Part shown: in pieces, positions 1 to 9,400 of the stretch
Layout: each line of letters starts with the position of its first letter
Numbering within the stretch: the stretch's first letter is position 1
From: Alienimonas californiensis
GTDB lineage: Bacteria > Planctomycetota > Planctomycetia > Planctomycetales > Planctomycetaceae
Length of the DNA: 64,000 nucleotides
Direction of reading: 5' to 3'
NCBI RefSeq assembly: GCF_007743815.1
Contig: NZ_CP036265.1
Coordinates: 5,277,823-5,341,822, forward strand
Program-made: the position numbers and the translations under genes
The notes under the pieces: model-generated
What the model was told of the DNA's origin: nothing
The model's input: the letters and a program-made list of their open reading frames with translations, nothing else
Database searches by the model: none

Positions 1-1434
1 CCGCCCCGCGCCTTTCGAACTGGCCGGCTCCCGCAGGGTCAGCGAGCCGCCGTGGGCGTCGAGGATGCGGCTGCAGATCGCCAAGCCCAGCCCCGTGCCG
101 TCCGATTTGGTGGTGAAGAAGGGCTCGAAGGCTTTTCGTCGCGCCTCCGGCGTGAGCCCCGGGCCGTTGTCGCGGACGCTGATCCGCAACGCCTCGCCGT
201 TCAGGCCCTCCTCCCGGCTCACCCGCACCTCGATCCGCACCGGATCCGAGCAGGCGGCGAGGGCGTTTTCGAAGAGGTTGCGGAACACCTGCTCGAGCCG
301 GAAGGCGTCCGCCACGCAGGTCGCGCCGTCGTCGCCCGGGTTCGTCCCCGCCCCAGTGAAGCATTCGATCAGTTCCGTCTCACGGCCGTTGCGGTCGCAG
401 GCGTTCCAGGCCCGTCGCCACACCTCCGTCAGCCGACAGGGCCCGGGGTTCAGGCGGATGGGGCCGGCGTGGTGGCGGACGTCCTCGAACAGCCGGGAGA
501 GGCGGAGTTCGCTCGCCTGCAGATCGGCGATCAGTTTCGAGGCCTGCGGGTCGAGTTCGTCCGCGAGGATCTTCAGGCCGATGCGGAAGGCCAGCAATTC
601 GTTGCGGACCTCGTGGGAAAGCACGGCCAGCGTTTCGCCGACGGCGGCCAGCCGCTGGGTTCGCAACGTGCGCTGCTGGGCGTCGCGGAGGACGGTGACG
701 TCGCGGACGACGGCCACCTGCTCCGGCGTGCCGGGCTCGTCGCCGGCGGTGCGGCCGCCGAACGCCGCCTCGTCGTCTGCCCGGGGGAACCGACTGATAG
801 AGACCTCCGCGGGGAACCGCGACCCGTCCGAGCGTTGCGCGTCGAGGGTGCGGAGCCGGGAGGCGGGCGGCTGATCGGCGTCCACGTCCGGCAACAGCGC
901 CGATAGCGGCGTGCCGATCAGCAGTTCGCACCGCCGGCCGAACATCGCCCCGGCGGCGGGATTGCAGGACTCGATTCGGGCGTCGGCGTCCACAGTCAGG
1001 ATCGCGTCGGGGGCGGCGAGCAACACCGCCCTCAGGCGCCGCTCCCGCTCCCGGACCTCCCGCGTCTGGATCAGCAATCGCTGGCCCAGCACCGCCGTCA
1101 CGCTGATCGCAAACAGCGCGATGAGCCGGTTCTCGAGGCCGATCCAGAAGCCCACTCCGTGCGGCTCAGGCAGGAAGAAGCCCAGGATCGTCAGCAGGCC
1201 CGCCGCCACCGCGACGCCCACCCGCACCCGATCGCTCTCCAGCCACAGCGCCAGCAGCACCGCGGTGATGTACGGCACCCCCGCGGCCACCCCCAGCGGG
1301 AAGATCAAATCCAGCAGGAAGATCCAGGCCAGCAGGGCGACGATCCCCGCCAACGCGAGCGCGGGACGGGCCGCCACCGCGGACGGATCTGCCTCGCCAA
1401 CGGCGGCGCCGAATCTCCGGCGAGGGGTCTTCAA
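1..1434 (-). CDS. PAS-domain sensor histidine kinase, partial (C-terminal end beyond window)
   Basis: Translation of the minus strand gives an N-terminal hydrophobic region of about four membrane segments (residues about 20-116), a coiled linker, a PAS domain (about 140-250), a HisKA segment with the motif SHEVRNE (phospho-acceptor His274, plus-strand 613-615), then a complete HATPase: N box FENAL, G1 DNGPG, F box FEPFFTTK and G2 GTGLGL. It should autophosphorylate and pass phosphate to a response regulator not seen here. The H box has NEL where NPL is usual. The TTG start at 1434 is preceded by AAAGGA about 10 nt upstream. No ATG lies between the upstream in-frame stop and the membrane part, so a GTG further in is possible. 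It lies 96 nt after the phospholipase gene on the same strand. The stop codon is outside the window. Confidence 0.88.
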   Translation of the reverse strand, partial: MKTPRRRFGAAVGEADPSAVAARPALALAGIVALLAWIFLLDLIFPLGVAAGVPYITAVLLALWLESDRVRVGVAVAAGLLTILGFFLPEPHGVGFWIGLENRLIALFAISVTAVLGQRLLIQTREVRERERRLRAVLLAAPDAILTVDADARIESCNPAAGAMFGRRCELLIGTPLSALLPDVDADQPPASRLRTLDAQRSDGSRFPAEVSISRFPRADDEAAFGGRTAGDEPGTPEQVAVVRDVTVLRDAQQRTLRTQRLAAVGETLAVLSHEVRNELLAFRIGLKILADELDPQASKLIADLQASELRLSRLFEDVRHHAGPIRLNPGPCRLTEVWRRAWNACDRNGRETELIECFTGAGTNPGDDGATCVADAFRLEQVFRNLFENALAACSDPVRIEVRVSREEGLNGEALRISVRDNGPGLTPEARRKAFEPFFTTKSDGTGLGLAICSRILDAHGGSLTLREPASSKGAGR

Positions 1435-1530
1435 CGCTGCATCCTTTGCCGGAGGGCCGTGTCTGACGGATAGGGTATCCCCCGGGGGCTTGGGCGGACA
1501 AGGGGCCCGCCGCGGCCGTCGGTCCGCAGG

Positions 1531-3018
1531 TCACAAAACGGGATTGAATAGGCTCGCGGCCGCTTCGCCGAGGCGGCGGGGCAACGGGCGCTTCCCCCAA
1601 CCGTCCGGATCGATCCGCGTCGCCGTGGCCAGGTCCCGGGCGGACTGCTCCGCCAGCGAACGGGCGAAGGGGGCGTCCAGCGTGATCAGGGAGACTTCGA
1701 AGTTCAGCCGGAAACTGCGGGTGTCGCAGTTCGTGCTGCCGACCAGTCCGAAGCGATCGTCCACCGTGAGGACCTTGGCGTGATAGGTGCCGGCGAGGCG
1801 TTCGTAGATCTCCACGCCGCTGTCCATCAGGTCGGCGTATTGCCAGCGGGCGGCCCAGCGGGTCGCCCAGGGGGAGCCCGGCCCGCCGTGCATGACCCGG
1901 ACGCGCACGCCCCGCCGGGCCGCGCACTGCAAGGCCCGGTCGACCGGTTCGGTGGGGACGAAGTAGCCGGTGCTCAGTTCGATCGTCTCGCGGGCGGCGT
2001 GGATCGCGGCGCTGTACACGCTCTCGTGCGCCCGGTCGCGGCGGTCCGGGCCGTCGGCAAGGACCCGCAGCACCACGTCGCGCAGCCACTCGTCCCCCTC
2101 CGGCGCCGGAACGTCCTCGAAGCCGTGGTAGAGCTGCGGCTCCGTCAGGGCCTCCCCGACGATGTAGAACCAATCCTGGGCGAAGACCCGTTGCAGGCGC
2201 CCGGCGGCGGGGCCGAAGACTTCCACGAGTGTGTCCCGCCAGGGCGCCGTGCCGGGGTCACGCGACATGTACTCGTCGCCGACGTTCACCCCGCCGGTGA
2301 AGCCGATCGCCCCGTCGACGACCACGATCTTGCGGTGATTCCGCATGTTCAACCGGAGCCGATCGACCAGCCCGTTGGCCCGGGGAGCGAAGGTTTCCGC
2401 CTGCCCGCCAGCGTCCGTCAGCGGACGGAGGAAGCGTTTCGTCAGCCCCAGCGAGCCGAACCGGTCGTACAGCAGCCGGACCTCCACGCCGCGGGCGGCG
2501 GCTCGGGCGAGGGCGTCGCGGACGCGGGCGCCGGTGTCGTCACTGCGGAAGGTGTAGAACTCCATGGAGACGGACCGCTCCGCCGCTTCGATCGCCTCCA
2601 CCAGCCGATCGATCGCGGCGGCGGCGTCCGCGTAGCTCCGCACCGCGTTGCCGCCGGCGGCGGGTTGCCCGGCCAGCACGCCGGACAGCTCCCAGACCTG
2701 CCGCAGCGATTCGGGGGCGTCGCCGGGATCCTCCTCGTCCGGATCGGTCAGCAGGTCTCTCAGCTTGCTATCCGCCCGGCGTTTCGCGGCGGCGTACTTC
2801 CGCTCCCGCCCGGCGCTGAACACCAGATACAGCAGCCCCCCCAGCACCGGCACCCCCGCGATCGACAGCGCCCAGGCGACCTTGCCGCTCGGCTGCGAAC
2901 TCCGCGACAGCAGCACGACCGGGATCAGCCCCAGCGACAAAAACCACAGCCCCAGCGGGATCGACGCCCAGGTGACGTGATCCGCCATCCAGTGGGCGAG
3001 CGATTCGACAGAGTCCAT
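1531..3018 (-). CDS. cls: Cardiolipin synthase-type phospholipase D family protein
   Basis: The 495-residue protein starts with two membrane helices (about 16-36 and 47-67), as in bacterial cardiolipin synthases. Two HxK(x)4D phospholipase D motifs follow: NHRKIVVVD near residue 226 and YHAKVLTVD near 412, each followed by the Gly-Gly or Gly-Ser-Thr-Asn turn of the family. This architecture fits condensation of phosphatidylglycerol to cardiolipin at the membrane. Other phosphatidyltransfer reactions cannot be excluded. ATG at 3018 is chosen because upstream in-frame codons encode only Pro/Arg/Ala-rich sequence typical of untranslated GC-rich DNA. The histidine kinase gene follows on the same strand. 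fabI is divergent on the other side. Confidence 0.9.
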   Translation of the reverse strand: MDSVESLAHWMADHVTWASIPLGLWFLSLGLIPVVLLSRSSQPSGKVAWALSIAGVPVLGGLLYLVFSAGRERKYAAAKRRADSKLRDLLTDPDEEDPGDAPESLRQVWELSGVLAGQPAAGGNAVRSYADAAAAIDRLVEAIEAAERSVSMEFYTFRSDDTGARVRDALARAAARGVEVRLLYDRFGSLGLTKRFLRPLTDAGGQAETFAPRANGLVDRLRLNMRNHRKIVVVDGAIGFTGGVNVGDEYMSRDPGTAPWRDTLVEVFGPAAGRLQRVFAQDWFYIVGEALTEPQLYHGFEDVPAPEGDEWLRDVVLRVLADGPDRRDRAHESVYSAAIHAARETIELSTGYFVPTEPVDRALQCAARRGVRVRVMHGGPGSPWATRWAARWQYADLMDSGVEIYERLAGTYHAKVLTVDDRFGLVGSTNCDTRSFRLNFEVSLITLDAPFARSLAEQSARDLATATRIDPDGWGKRPLPRRLGEAAASLFNPVL

Positions 3019-3143
3019 CAGCGGGGGGGCGGGGGCGAGGTCGGGGGTGGACGGACGCGGCAACCTAGCCGCGGTCGGCGGCGGCCGGTACGGTCTCCGC
3101 CCCTTCGCCCCGCCCCCACTCCTCAATAGCGACCCCGGCCCCG

Positions 3144-3950
3144 ATGATCTCTCTGGAAGGCAAAACCGGACTGGTGTTCGGCATCGCCAACGATCGCAGC
3201 ATCGCCGCCGCCATCGCCCAGCAGTGCCACGACGCCGGCGCCACGATGGCCTTCACCCACCTGCCGGACGCCGACCCGGAGCGTCCCAAGGCCCGCAACC
3301 GCTGCCTGAAGGTGGTGGAGGGCTGGAACCCGAAGCTTGTGCTGCCCTGCAACGTCTCGGACGACGCGCAGCTCGACGAAGTGTTCGACAAGGTGCGGGC
3401 CGAGTACGGCAAGCTGGACTTCGTGCTCCACAGCATCGCCTTCGCCAGCCTCGACGACCTGAAGGTTCCGACCTATCAGTGCAGCCGCGAGGGCTTCAAA
3501 ATGGCGATGGACATCTCCGCCTACTCCCTGCTGGCCCTCGCCAAGCGGGCCGAGCCGCTGATGACCGACGGCGGCTCGATCCTCGCCATGACCTACATCG
3601 GCGGGGAGCGGGTCATCCCCGGCTACAACATGATGGGCGTCTGCAAGGCGGCGCTGGAGTGCAGCGTGCGCTACGCCGCCGCGGAGCTGGGGCCGAAGAA
3701 CATTCGGGTGAACGCGATCTCCGCCGGCCCGCTGCGGACGCTCGCCGCGAGCGCCGTGGGCGATTTCAGCGCCATGAGCAAGCTGTACGAGACCTTCAGC
3801 CCGCTGCGGCGGAACATCACCGCCGAGGAGGTCGGCAGCGCCGGGGCGTTCCTGCTGAGCCCCGCGGCCGGCGGAATCACCGGCGAGAACCTGCACGTGG
3901 ACGCCGGCTTCCACGCCGTCGCCGCCCCCCCGGAAGACGCCCAGGAGTAG
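3144..3950 (+). CDS. fabI: Enoyl-[acyl-carrier-protein] reductase FabI
   Basis: The 268-residue SDR-fold protein has the FabI-type nucleotide motif GIANDRSIA near residue 13 and the catalytic arrangement Tyr151 / Tyr161 / Lys168 (TYIGG ... YNMMGVCK). The spacing matches the Tyr-Tyr-Lys spacing of E. coli FabI. It reduces the enoyl-ACP double bond in the last step of each fatty-acid elongation cycle, using NADH or NADPH. Length is normal for the family (about 260). It is monocistronic and convergent with the sugar kinase gene. Its TAG stop lies within the left arm of a perfect 23-bp inverted repeat. Confidence 0.95.
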   Translation: MISLEGKTGLVFGIANDRSIAAAIAQQCHDAGATMAFTHLPDADPERPKARNRCLKVVEGWNPKLVLPCNVSDDAQLDEVFDKVRAEYGKLDFVLHSIAFASLDDLKVPTYQCSREGFKMAMDISAYSLLALAKRAEPLMTDGGSILAMTYIGGERVIPGYNMMGVCKAALECSVRYAAAELGPKNIRVNAISAGPLRTLAASAVGDFSAMSKLYETFSPLRRNITAEEVGSAGAFLLSPAAGGITGENLHVDAGFHAVAAPPEDAQE

Positions 3951-4015
3951 GGTCCGCTCTGCGGACCGCAGGGGCAGGGTGAATCGTTCGAAGCGGTCCG
4001 CAGAGCGGACCCTAC
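3947..4015. repeat. Perfect 23-bp inverted repeat between convergent genes
   Basis: Arms at 3947-3969 and 3993-4015 are exact reverse complements, separated by 23 nt. The left arm contains the TAG stop of fabI and the right arm the TAG stop of the opposing kinase gene. It probably works as a bidirectional terminator or protects mRNA 3' ends. No long T tract follows on the plus strand. The core GGTCCGC / GCGGACC differs from that of the repeats at 13286, 38181, 47623 and 56633. Confidence 0.9.
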
Positions 4016-4920
4016 GAAAAGGGCTCTGCGTGCCGGTCCGCCACGCGGAACGACATGACCGTCGCCCCGGCCGACCGGGCCGCCTCCTCGATCGCGGCCC
4101 GCCGGTCCGGCGGACCGACGAGCAGCAAACAGCCGCCGCCCCCCGCCCCGCAGGGCTTCCCGCCGAAGGCTCCGGCCTTCCCCGCCGCGGCGAAGACGCG
4201 GTCCTGCCCCGGAGTGACCGTGCCCGGGTCCAGGCGCCGGGCCAGTTCCCGGTTCTCCCTCGTCAGCGCCCCCAATCGCTCCCAGTCGCCGGCCTCCAGC
4301 GCCGTGCGGGCCGGGGCGACCGTCTCGCGGAGCGCCCGAAGCGTGTCGACCAGGCCCGGCTCGCCGACGTTGAACCGCTCCCATACGTCGGAGTGCGAAC
4401 CGCCGGAGGAGACATCCTCCTCCGCCGCGGCGTAGCAGAGCGTCACCGCCCGTTCCAGCTCCCGCAGTCGATCGACCGGCAGGTCGATCCGGTGCACCTG
4501 GGCGGGGGTCTCCTCCGGCCCGAACCGGAGGTGCAGAACGCCGCCGAGGGCCGCGGCGTAATGATCCTGCTTGCCGCCTTTCTCCCCCACGAGTTCCGCC
4601 AGCCGGTAGGCCCGCTCCGCGAGGTCGACCGGCTCGGCGGGCTGCTTGCCGGCGACGGCCCGACTCAGCCGCAGATAGGCCACCCCCGCCGACGACGAAC
4701 TGCCGAGGTGATTGTCCGCCGGCAGATCCGCGTGCATGAGCAGTTCGAACCGGCCGCTCCGCCAGAACGCGGAGCCCTCGACGGCCTGCGTGATCGCACA
4801 GGACAGCGTCGCCCCGCCGCCGGGATCGGTCGCGCAGAAGTCACGCACGTCGGTCCATCCGCCGGCGAAGTCCACGCGGGTCGGCACGCGCACGCGGTGG
4901 GTCGGGGCGTCGTCGGACAC
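4012..4920 (-). CDS. GHMP family sugar kinase, heptose-7-phosphate kinase-like
   Basis: The protein (about 302 residues) has the GHMP N-terminal motif RVPTRVDFAGGWTD, the ATP-binding loop LGSSSSAGVA and a C-terminal glycine loop GAGGGG. The opening Arg-x-Pro-Thr-Arg-x-Asp-x-x-Gly-Gly-x-Thr-Asp is characteristic of D-glycero-D-manno-heptose 7-phosphate kinase and L-fucokinase-like enzymes. The likely reaction is phosphorylation of a sugar or sugar phosphate feeding surface glycans. No other heptose-pathway gene is adjacent, so substrate is unproven. The GTG start at 4920 is chosen because homology begins a few residues later. The reading frame continues upstream to 5226 with low-complexity Arg/Pro sequence and no Shine-Dalgarno site supports any start. 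Confidence 0.75.
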   Translation of the reverse strand: MSDDAPTHRVRVPTRVDFAGGWTDVRDFCATDPGGGATLSCAITQAVEGSAFWRSGRFELLMHADLPADNHLGSSSSAGVAYLRLSRAVAGKQPAEPVDLAERAYRLAELVGEKGGKQDHYAAALGGVLHLRFGPEETPAQVHRIDLPVDRLRELERAVTLCYAAAEEDVSSGGSHSDVWERFNVGEPGLVDTLRALRETVAPARTALEAGDWERLGALTRENRELARRLDPGTVTPGQDRVFAAAGKAGAFGGKPCGAGGGGCLLLVGPPDRRAAIEEAARSAGATVMSFRVADRHAEPFS

Positions 4921-5042
4921 GGTCGCGGCTTGATGCGGGGCGGGTTCCCGGAAGGATGGCGACGAGCGCCGGCGGCGCCACGGGGAACGCCCCGAGCCCC
5001 GCCTCGCCTGCACCCCGCGGCGGGCGCCGGTATGGTGCCGCG

Positions 5043-6164
5043 ATGCTCGCCACCGCCCTGCTCCTCGCCGCCATGTCCGCCGACCCCGCCGCGAACTCCC
5101 CCGCGACCGCATCGAACGCTGCCGGGTCAATCCCGGTCTATCTCGGCACGGGCGCCGACGGCATCTACTGGACGACGCTCGATCCGGCGACGGGGGCTCT
5201 GAGCGAACCCACGCGGGCCGCCGCAATCGAGCGGCCGGGGTTTCTCGCCGCTCATCCCTCCGGTCGGAAGCTGTACGCCGTGACCGAGGGCACCTCCGTG
5301 ACGGAGTTCACCGTCGAAGGGGACGGTTCCCTGACGGAAACGGGCGAGGCGTCGGTCGCCCCCGGCGGCGCGAACGCGGGGCCGTGCCATGTCGACGTGA
5401 TGCCCGGCGGCGGCGCGGTGATCGCGGCGAACTACGGCGGCGGGAGCGTCTCCTCCTTCTCGCTCTCCGCCGACGGATCGCTCGGCGAGCGCGCCAGCTT
5501 CGTCCAACACGAAGGGTCCAGTGTCGATCCGAAGCGGCAGACGGCGCCGCACGCCCACTGCTCCACCCCGGCGCCGGGCGGACGGTTCGCCGTCTTCGCC
5601 GACCTGGGGCTCGACAAGCTGTTCGTCTACGAGGTCGACGCCGAGACCGGCGCCCTGTCCGAGCACAGCGTCGCGGACACGCCCCCCGGCGGCGGCCCCC
5701 GGCACATCGCCTTCACTCCGGACGGTCGGTTCGCCTACTGCTGCCTAGAGATGGGCAACGAACTGCTCGCCCTGAAATGGGACGGCGAGGCCGGCACGCT
5801 CACGCCGATCGAGACGAAGCCGACGCTCCCGGAGGACTGGACCGGCGGGGGCACGACCGCCGAGGTCCGCGTGCACCCCGGCGGATCGTTCGTCTACGTG
5901 ACGAACCGCGGCCATAACAGCATCGCCGTCTACGGCATCGCGGACGACGGCACGCTGACCCCAGTCGAGATCGCCCCGGCCACGGTGGAGATCCCCCGCG
6001 GGATGAACCTCACGCCGGACGGTCGATTCCTGATTGCCTGCGGGCAGAACACGGACGACGTCGTTTCGTTCTCCGTGGACCTGAAGACCGGGCGGCTCAC
6101 CCCCACCGGCTCCCGGGTCAGCGTCCCGAAGCCGATCGACGCGCTGCCGCTGCCGACCCGCTAA
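5043..6164 (+). CDS. Secreted lactonase family beta-propeller protein (6-phosphogluconolactonase-like)
   Basis: The 373-residue protein begins with a signal-peptide-like stretch ([11 protein letters not shown]) and then shows repeated propeller blades, each with a pattern like [10 protein letters not shown] or TPDGRFAYC and terms such as [11 protein letters not shown]. Spacing and repeat type match the Pgl/lactonase family (seven-bladed). Cytoplasmic members hydrolyse 6-phosphogluconolactone. The export signal here suggests an extracytoplasmic lactone or sugar substrate, which is an inference. An alternative start at 4956 would add 29 residues of Gly/Pro/Arg-rich sequence before the signal peptide and is less likely. 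A TATGGT-like -10 box lies only about 10 nt before ATG, so the message may have a very short leader. Confidence 0.8.
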   Translation: MLATALLLAAMSADPAANSPATASNAAGSIPVYLGTGADGIYWTTLDPATGALSEPTRAAAIERPGFLAAHPSGRKLYAVTEGTSVTEFTVEGDGSLTETGEASVAPGGANAGPCHVDVMPGGGAVIAANYGGGSVSSFSLSADGSLGERASFVQHEGSSVDPKRQTAPHAHCSTPAPGGRFAVFADLGLDKLFVYEVDAETGALSEHSVADTPPGGGPRHIAFTPDGRFAYCCLEMGNELLALKWDGEAGTLTPIETKPTLPEDWTGGGTTAEVRVHPGGSFVYVTNRGHNSIAVYGIADDGTLTPVEIAPATVEIPRGMNLTPDGRFLIACGQNTDDVVSFSVDLKTGRLTPTGSRVSVPKPIDALPLPTR

Positions 6165-6204
6165 ATCGCGTCCCGCCCGACGGCGGAGATGTCGGGCGTG
6201 CGGG

Positions 6205-6232
6205 TTGACGGTTCGATCGACCCGGCCAGAAT
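6205..6232 (+). promoter_or_regulatory. Candidate sigma-70-type promoter for uvrA
   Basis: TTGACG at 6205-6210 (five of six matches to the -35 consensus), a 16-nt spacer and CAGAAT at 6227-6232 (four of six matches to -10) lie about 170 nt upstream of the uvrA start in a gene-free interval. This is sequence similarity only. Confidence 0.35.
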
Positions 6233-6260
6233 GCCGGACCGATACAGACGTTCCCCGGTT

Positions 6261-6289
6261 CGTTCCTCGGCGGTTTCCCGCCAGGAACG
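6261..6289. promoter_or_regulatory. Inverted repeat in uvrA leader (operator or leader hairpin candidate)
   Basis: CGTTCCT at 6261 and its reverse complement AGGAACG at 6283 flank an inner GGCGG/CCGCC pairing with a single bulge and a TTTC loop. It sits about 30 nt downstream of the proposed -10 box. It could be an operator half-site pair or a leader hairpin. It does not match a LexA box that I can name. Confidence 0.35.
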
Positions 6290-6400
6290 AGGCGTGGCGT
6301 CGGTATCGCCCGCGGCATGCAGGGAGGCCCGCCGCCCGTCGGCGACGACGGGGCCGCCCGCGCGACCGCGGTCCGTCCCGGTTCCCGCCGAACGCCGTCG

Positions 6401-9400
6401 ATGCCCGCGAAGACCGCCGCCCCTTCCTCCCGCCCCCGTCGGAAGAAAAAGGAGGGCGGGACTGCGACGGAGATCACCGTCCGCGGCGCCCGCGAGCACA
6501 ACCTGCGGGACGTCTCGCTGACGCTGCCGAAGAACCGGCTGGTGGTCTTCACCGGCGTCTCCGGCAGCGGGAAGAGCTCCCTCGCCTTCGACACCCTCTA
6601 CGCCGAGGGCCAGCGGCGGTACGTCGAATCGCTCTCCAGCTACGCCCGGCAGTTCCTCGGCCAAATGCCGAAGCCGGAGGTGGACTACATCGGCGGCCTC
6701 GCCCCGTCGATCAGCATTCAGCAGAAGACCGCCGGCCGGAACCCGCGGAGCACCGTCGGTACGATCACGGAGGTCTACGACTACCTCCGCGTCCTCTACG
6801 CCCGCGTCGGTCAGGGCTACTGCTACGTCTCCGGCCTGCCGATCCGGGCCCAGTCCACCGATCAGATCGTCGCCGCCATCGAACAGTTGGAGGCGGGCGC
6901 GAAATATTCGATCCTCGCCCCGCTCATTCAGAATCAGAAGGGCGAGTACCGCGATTTATTCGAGGACCTCGCCCGCCGCGGCCACCTGCGGGCGCGGGTG
7001 GACGGGGAGGTGCACGACCTGTCGAACCCGCCGGCGCTCAAGCGGCACTTCAAGCACACGATCGAAGTGGTCGTCGACCGCCTGTCCGCCGGCAAACAGA
7101 GCCGCACGCGGCTGGCCGAGGCCGTCGAACAGGCCCTGAAGCTCTCCGGCGGCACGTTGCTTGTCGTGCCGGAGGAGGGGGCGGAGAAGTTGTACAGCGC
7201 CGATTATTCATGCCCCGAAAGCGGCATGAGCTACGAGCCGCCCAGCCCGCAGTTGTTCTCCTTCAACAGCCCCGCGGGTATGTGCCCCGCCTGCCAGGGC
7301 CTCGGCGTCCGGCATGAGTTCGACGAGGAACTCTTAGTTGCGGACGACCGGAAGGCCGTCCGCAACGGGGCGTTGAATCTGCTGAAGCCGTTCAAGGATC
7401 TCGGCAAGTGGAAGAAGCACATTTACGAGGGCGTCGGGGCGGCGATTGAGGAGGATTTTGACCTGCCGAAGAAAACGTTCCTCAAAACCCCGTGGCAGAA
7501 ACTGCCCGAACCGGCCCGGCGGGCCTGGCTGGACGGGCTGGGCGAGCGGCACGTCACCTTTCATTGGAAGGGCCGCGGCGGCTGGAAGCACGGCGGCGAA
7601 TGGGCCGGCTTCCTGAACGAACTGCTGGAGTCCTACCGCGAGGCCAAAAACCCGATGCGGCGGCGGCAGCTCGAAAAGTTCATGCAGACCCGCCCGTGCA
7701 GCGCCTGCGGCGGGACGCGGCTGAATAAGCAGGCGAACCACGTTCGGCTGCGGACCGCTTCAAAACGATTCGTCGAGGAACGCGGGAGGGACGAATTGAG
7801 TCTGCCGGAGGTCTGCGCCCTGCCGATCAGCGCCGCCGCGGAGTTCTTCACGGATTTGGTCCTCTCCGACACCGATCGCATCATCGCCACGGAGGCGATT
7901 AAAGAAGTCAGCGGCCGGCTCGGCTTTCTATTGAAGTGCGGACTGCATTATCTCTCGCTGGACCGCAGCGCCCCGACGCTCTCCGGCGGCGAGGCCCAGC
8001 GGATTCGCCTCGCCGGGCAGATCGGCTGCGGGTTGGTGGGGGTGCTGTATATCCTCGACGAACCCAGCATCGGCCTGCACCCGCGGGACAATTCGTTGCT
8101 GCTGGATTCGCTCCGCGACCTCCGCGACCGCGGCAACACCGTGCTGGTCGTGGAGCACGATGAAGAGACCATGCGGGCCGCCGACCATGTCGTCGACTTC
8201 GGCCCCGGCCCGGGCGTCCGCGGCGGCGAACTGGTCGCCAGCGGCAGCGTCGCCGACGTGATGCAGGCCCCGCGGAGCCTCACGGGCCAGTACCTCAGCG
8301 GCAAGCGCTCCATTGAGGTGCCGGAGAAGCGGCGGACCGGGACGGGCGAGAGGCTGATCGTTCGTGGGGCGACGCACAACAACCTGAAAAACGTCACCGC
8401 GGAGATCCCGCTGGGGGCGTTGGTGTGCGTCACCGGGGTCAGCGGCTCCGGCAAGTCGTCATTAACGAACGACATCCTCTGGCAGGCGTTGAACCGCGAC
8501 GTCAACGGCGGCCTCGGGGAGCCCGGCGCCCACGGCGAGATCCTCGGGCTGGAGCATTTCGATAAAGCGATCGATATTGACCAGTCCCCCATCGGCCGCA
8601 CCCCGCGGTCGAACCCGGCGACCTACGTCAAAGTTTTCGACCTGATCCGTGACCTCTATACCAAGCTGCCGCAAAGCAGCCTGCGGGGGTTCAAACCGGG
8701 CCGGTTCAGTTTTAACGTCCCCGGCGGCCGCTGCGAACACTGCGAGGGGCACGGAGCGACGAAGCTGGAGATGGACTTTCTCGCCGACATCTGGATCCCC
8801 TGCCCCGTCTGCGAGGAACGCCGGTTCAGCCGGGAAACGCTGGAGGTGAAGTTCAAAGGGGCGTCCGTCGCCGACGTGCTCAAGATGGACGTCGCCGAGG
8901 CGCTGGAGCACTTCGAGAACGTCCCCAAAATTCAGCGCCTGCTCAAAACGCTTGCGGACGTGGGCCTGGATTATCTGAAGCTCGGCCAGCCCTCGCCCAC
9001 GCTGTCGGGCGGCGAGGCCCAGCGGATTAAACTCGCCCGGGAACTCGGCAAGCGGAGCACCGGCAGCACGTTTTATCTGCTGGACGAACCGACGACCGGC
9101 CTGCACTTCGCGGACGTGCATAAATTGCTCGACGTCCTGCACGGTTTCGTCGAGCGAGGCAACACAGTGCTCGTGGTGGAGCACAGCCTGGACGTGATCA
9201 AAACGGCCGACTGGGTGATCGACATGGGCCCCGACGGCGGGGCCGGCGGCGGGAGGGTGGTGGTCGCCGGGACGCCGGAGGAGGTCGCCGCCTGCGACGA
9301 AAGCTTCACCGGCCGCGCCCTTCGCGACGTGCTGCCGGCCTACGAGCACACGCGAAAAACGGCGGTCGCCCCCAAGCCCGCCCCGCCGATGAAGACGCCG

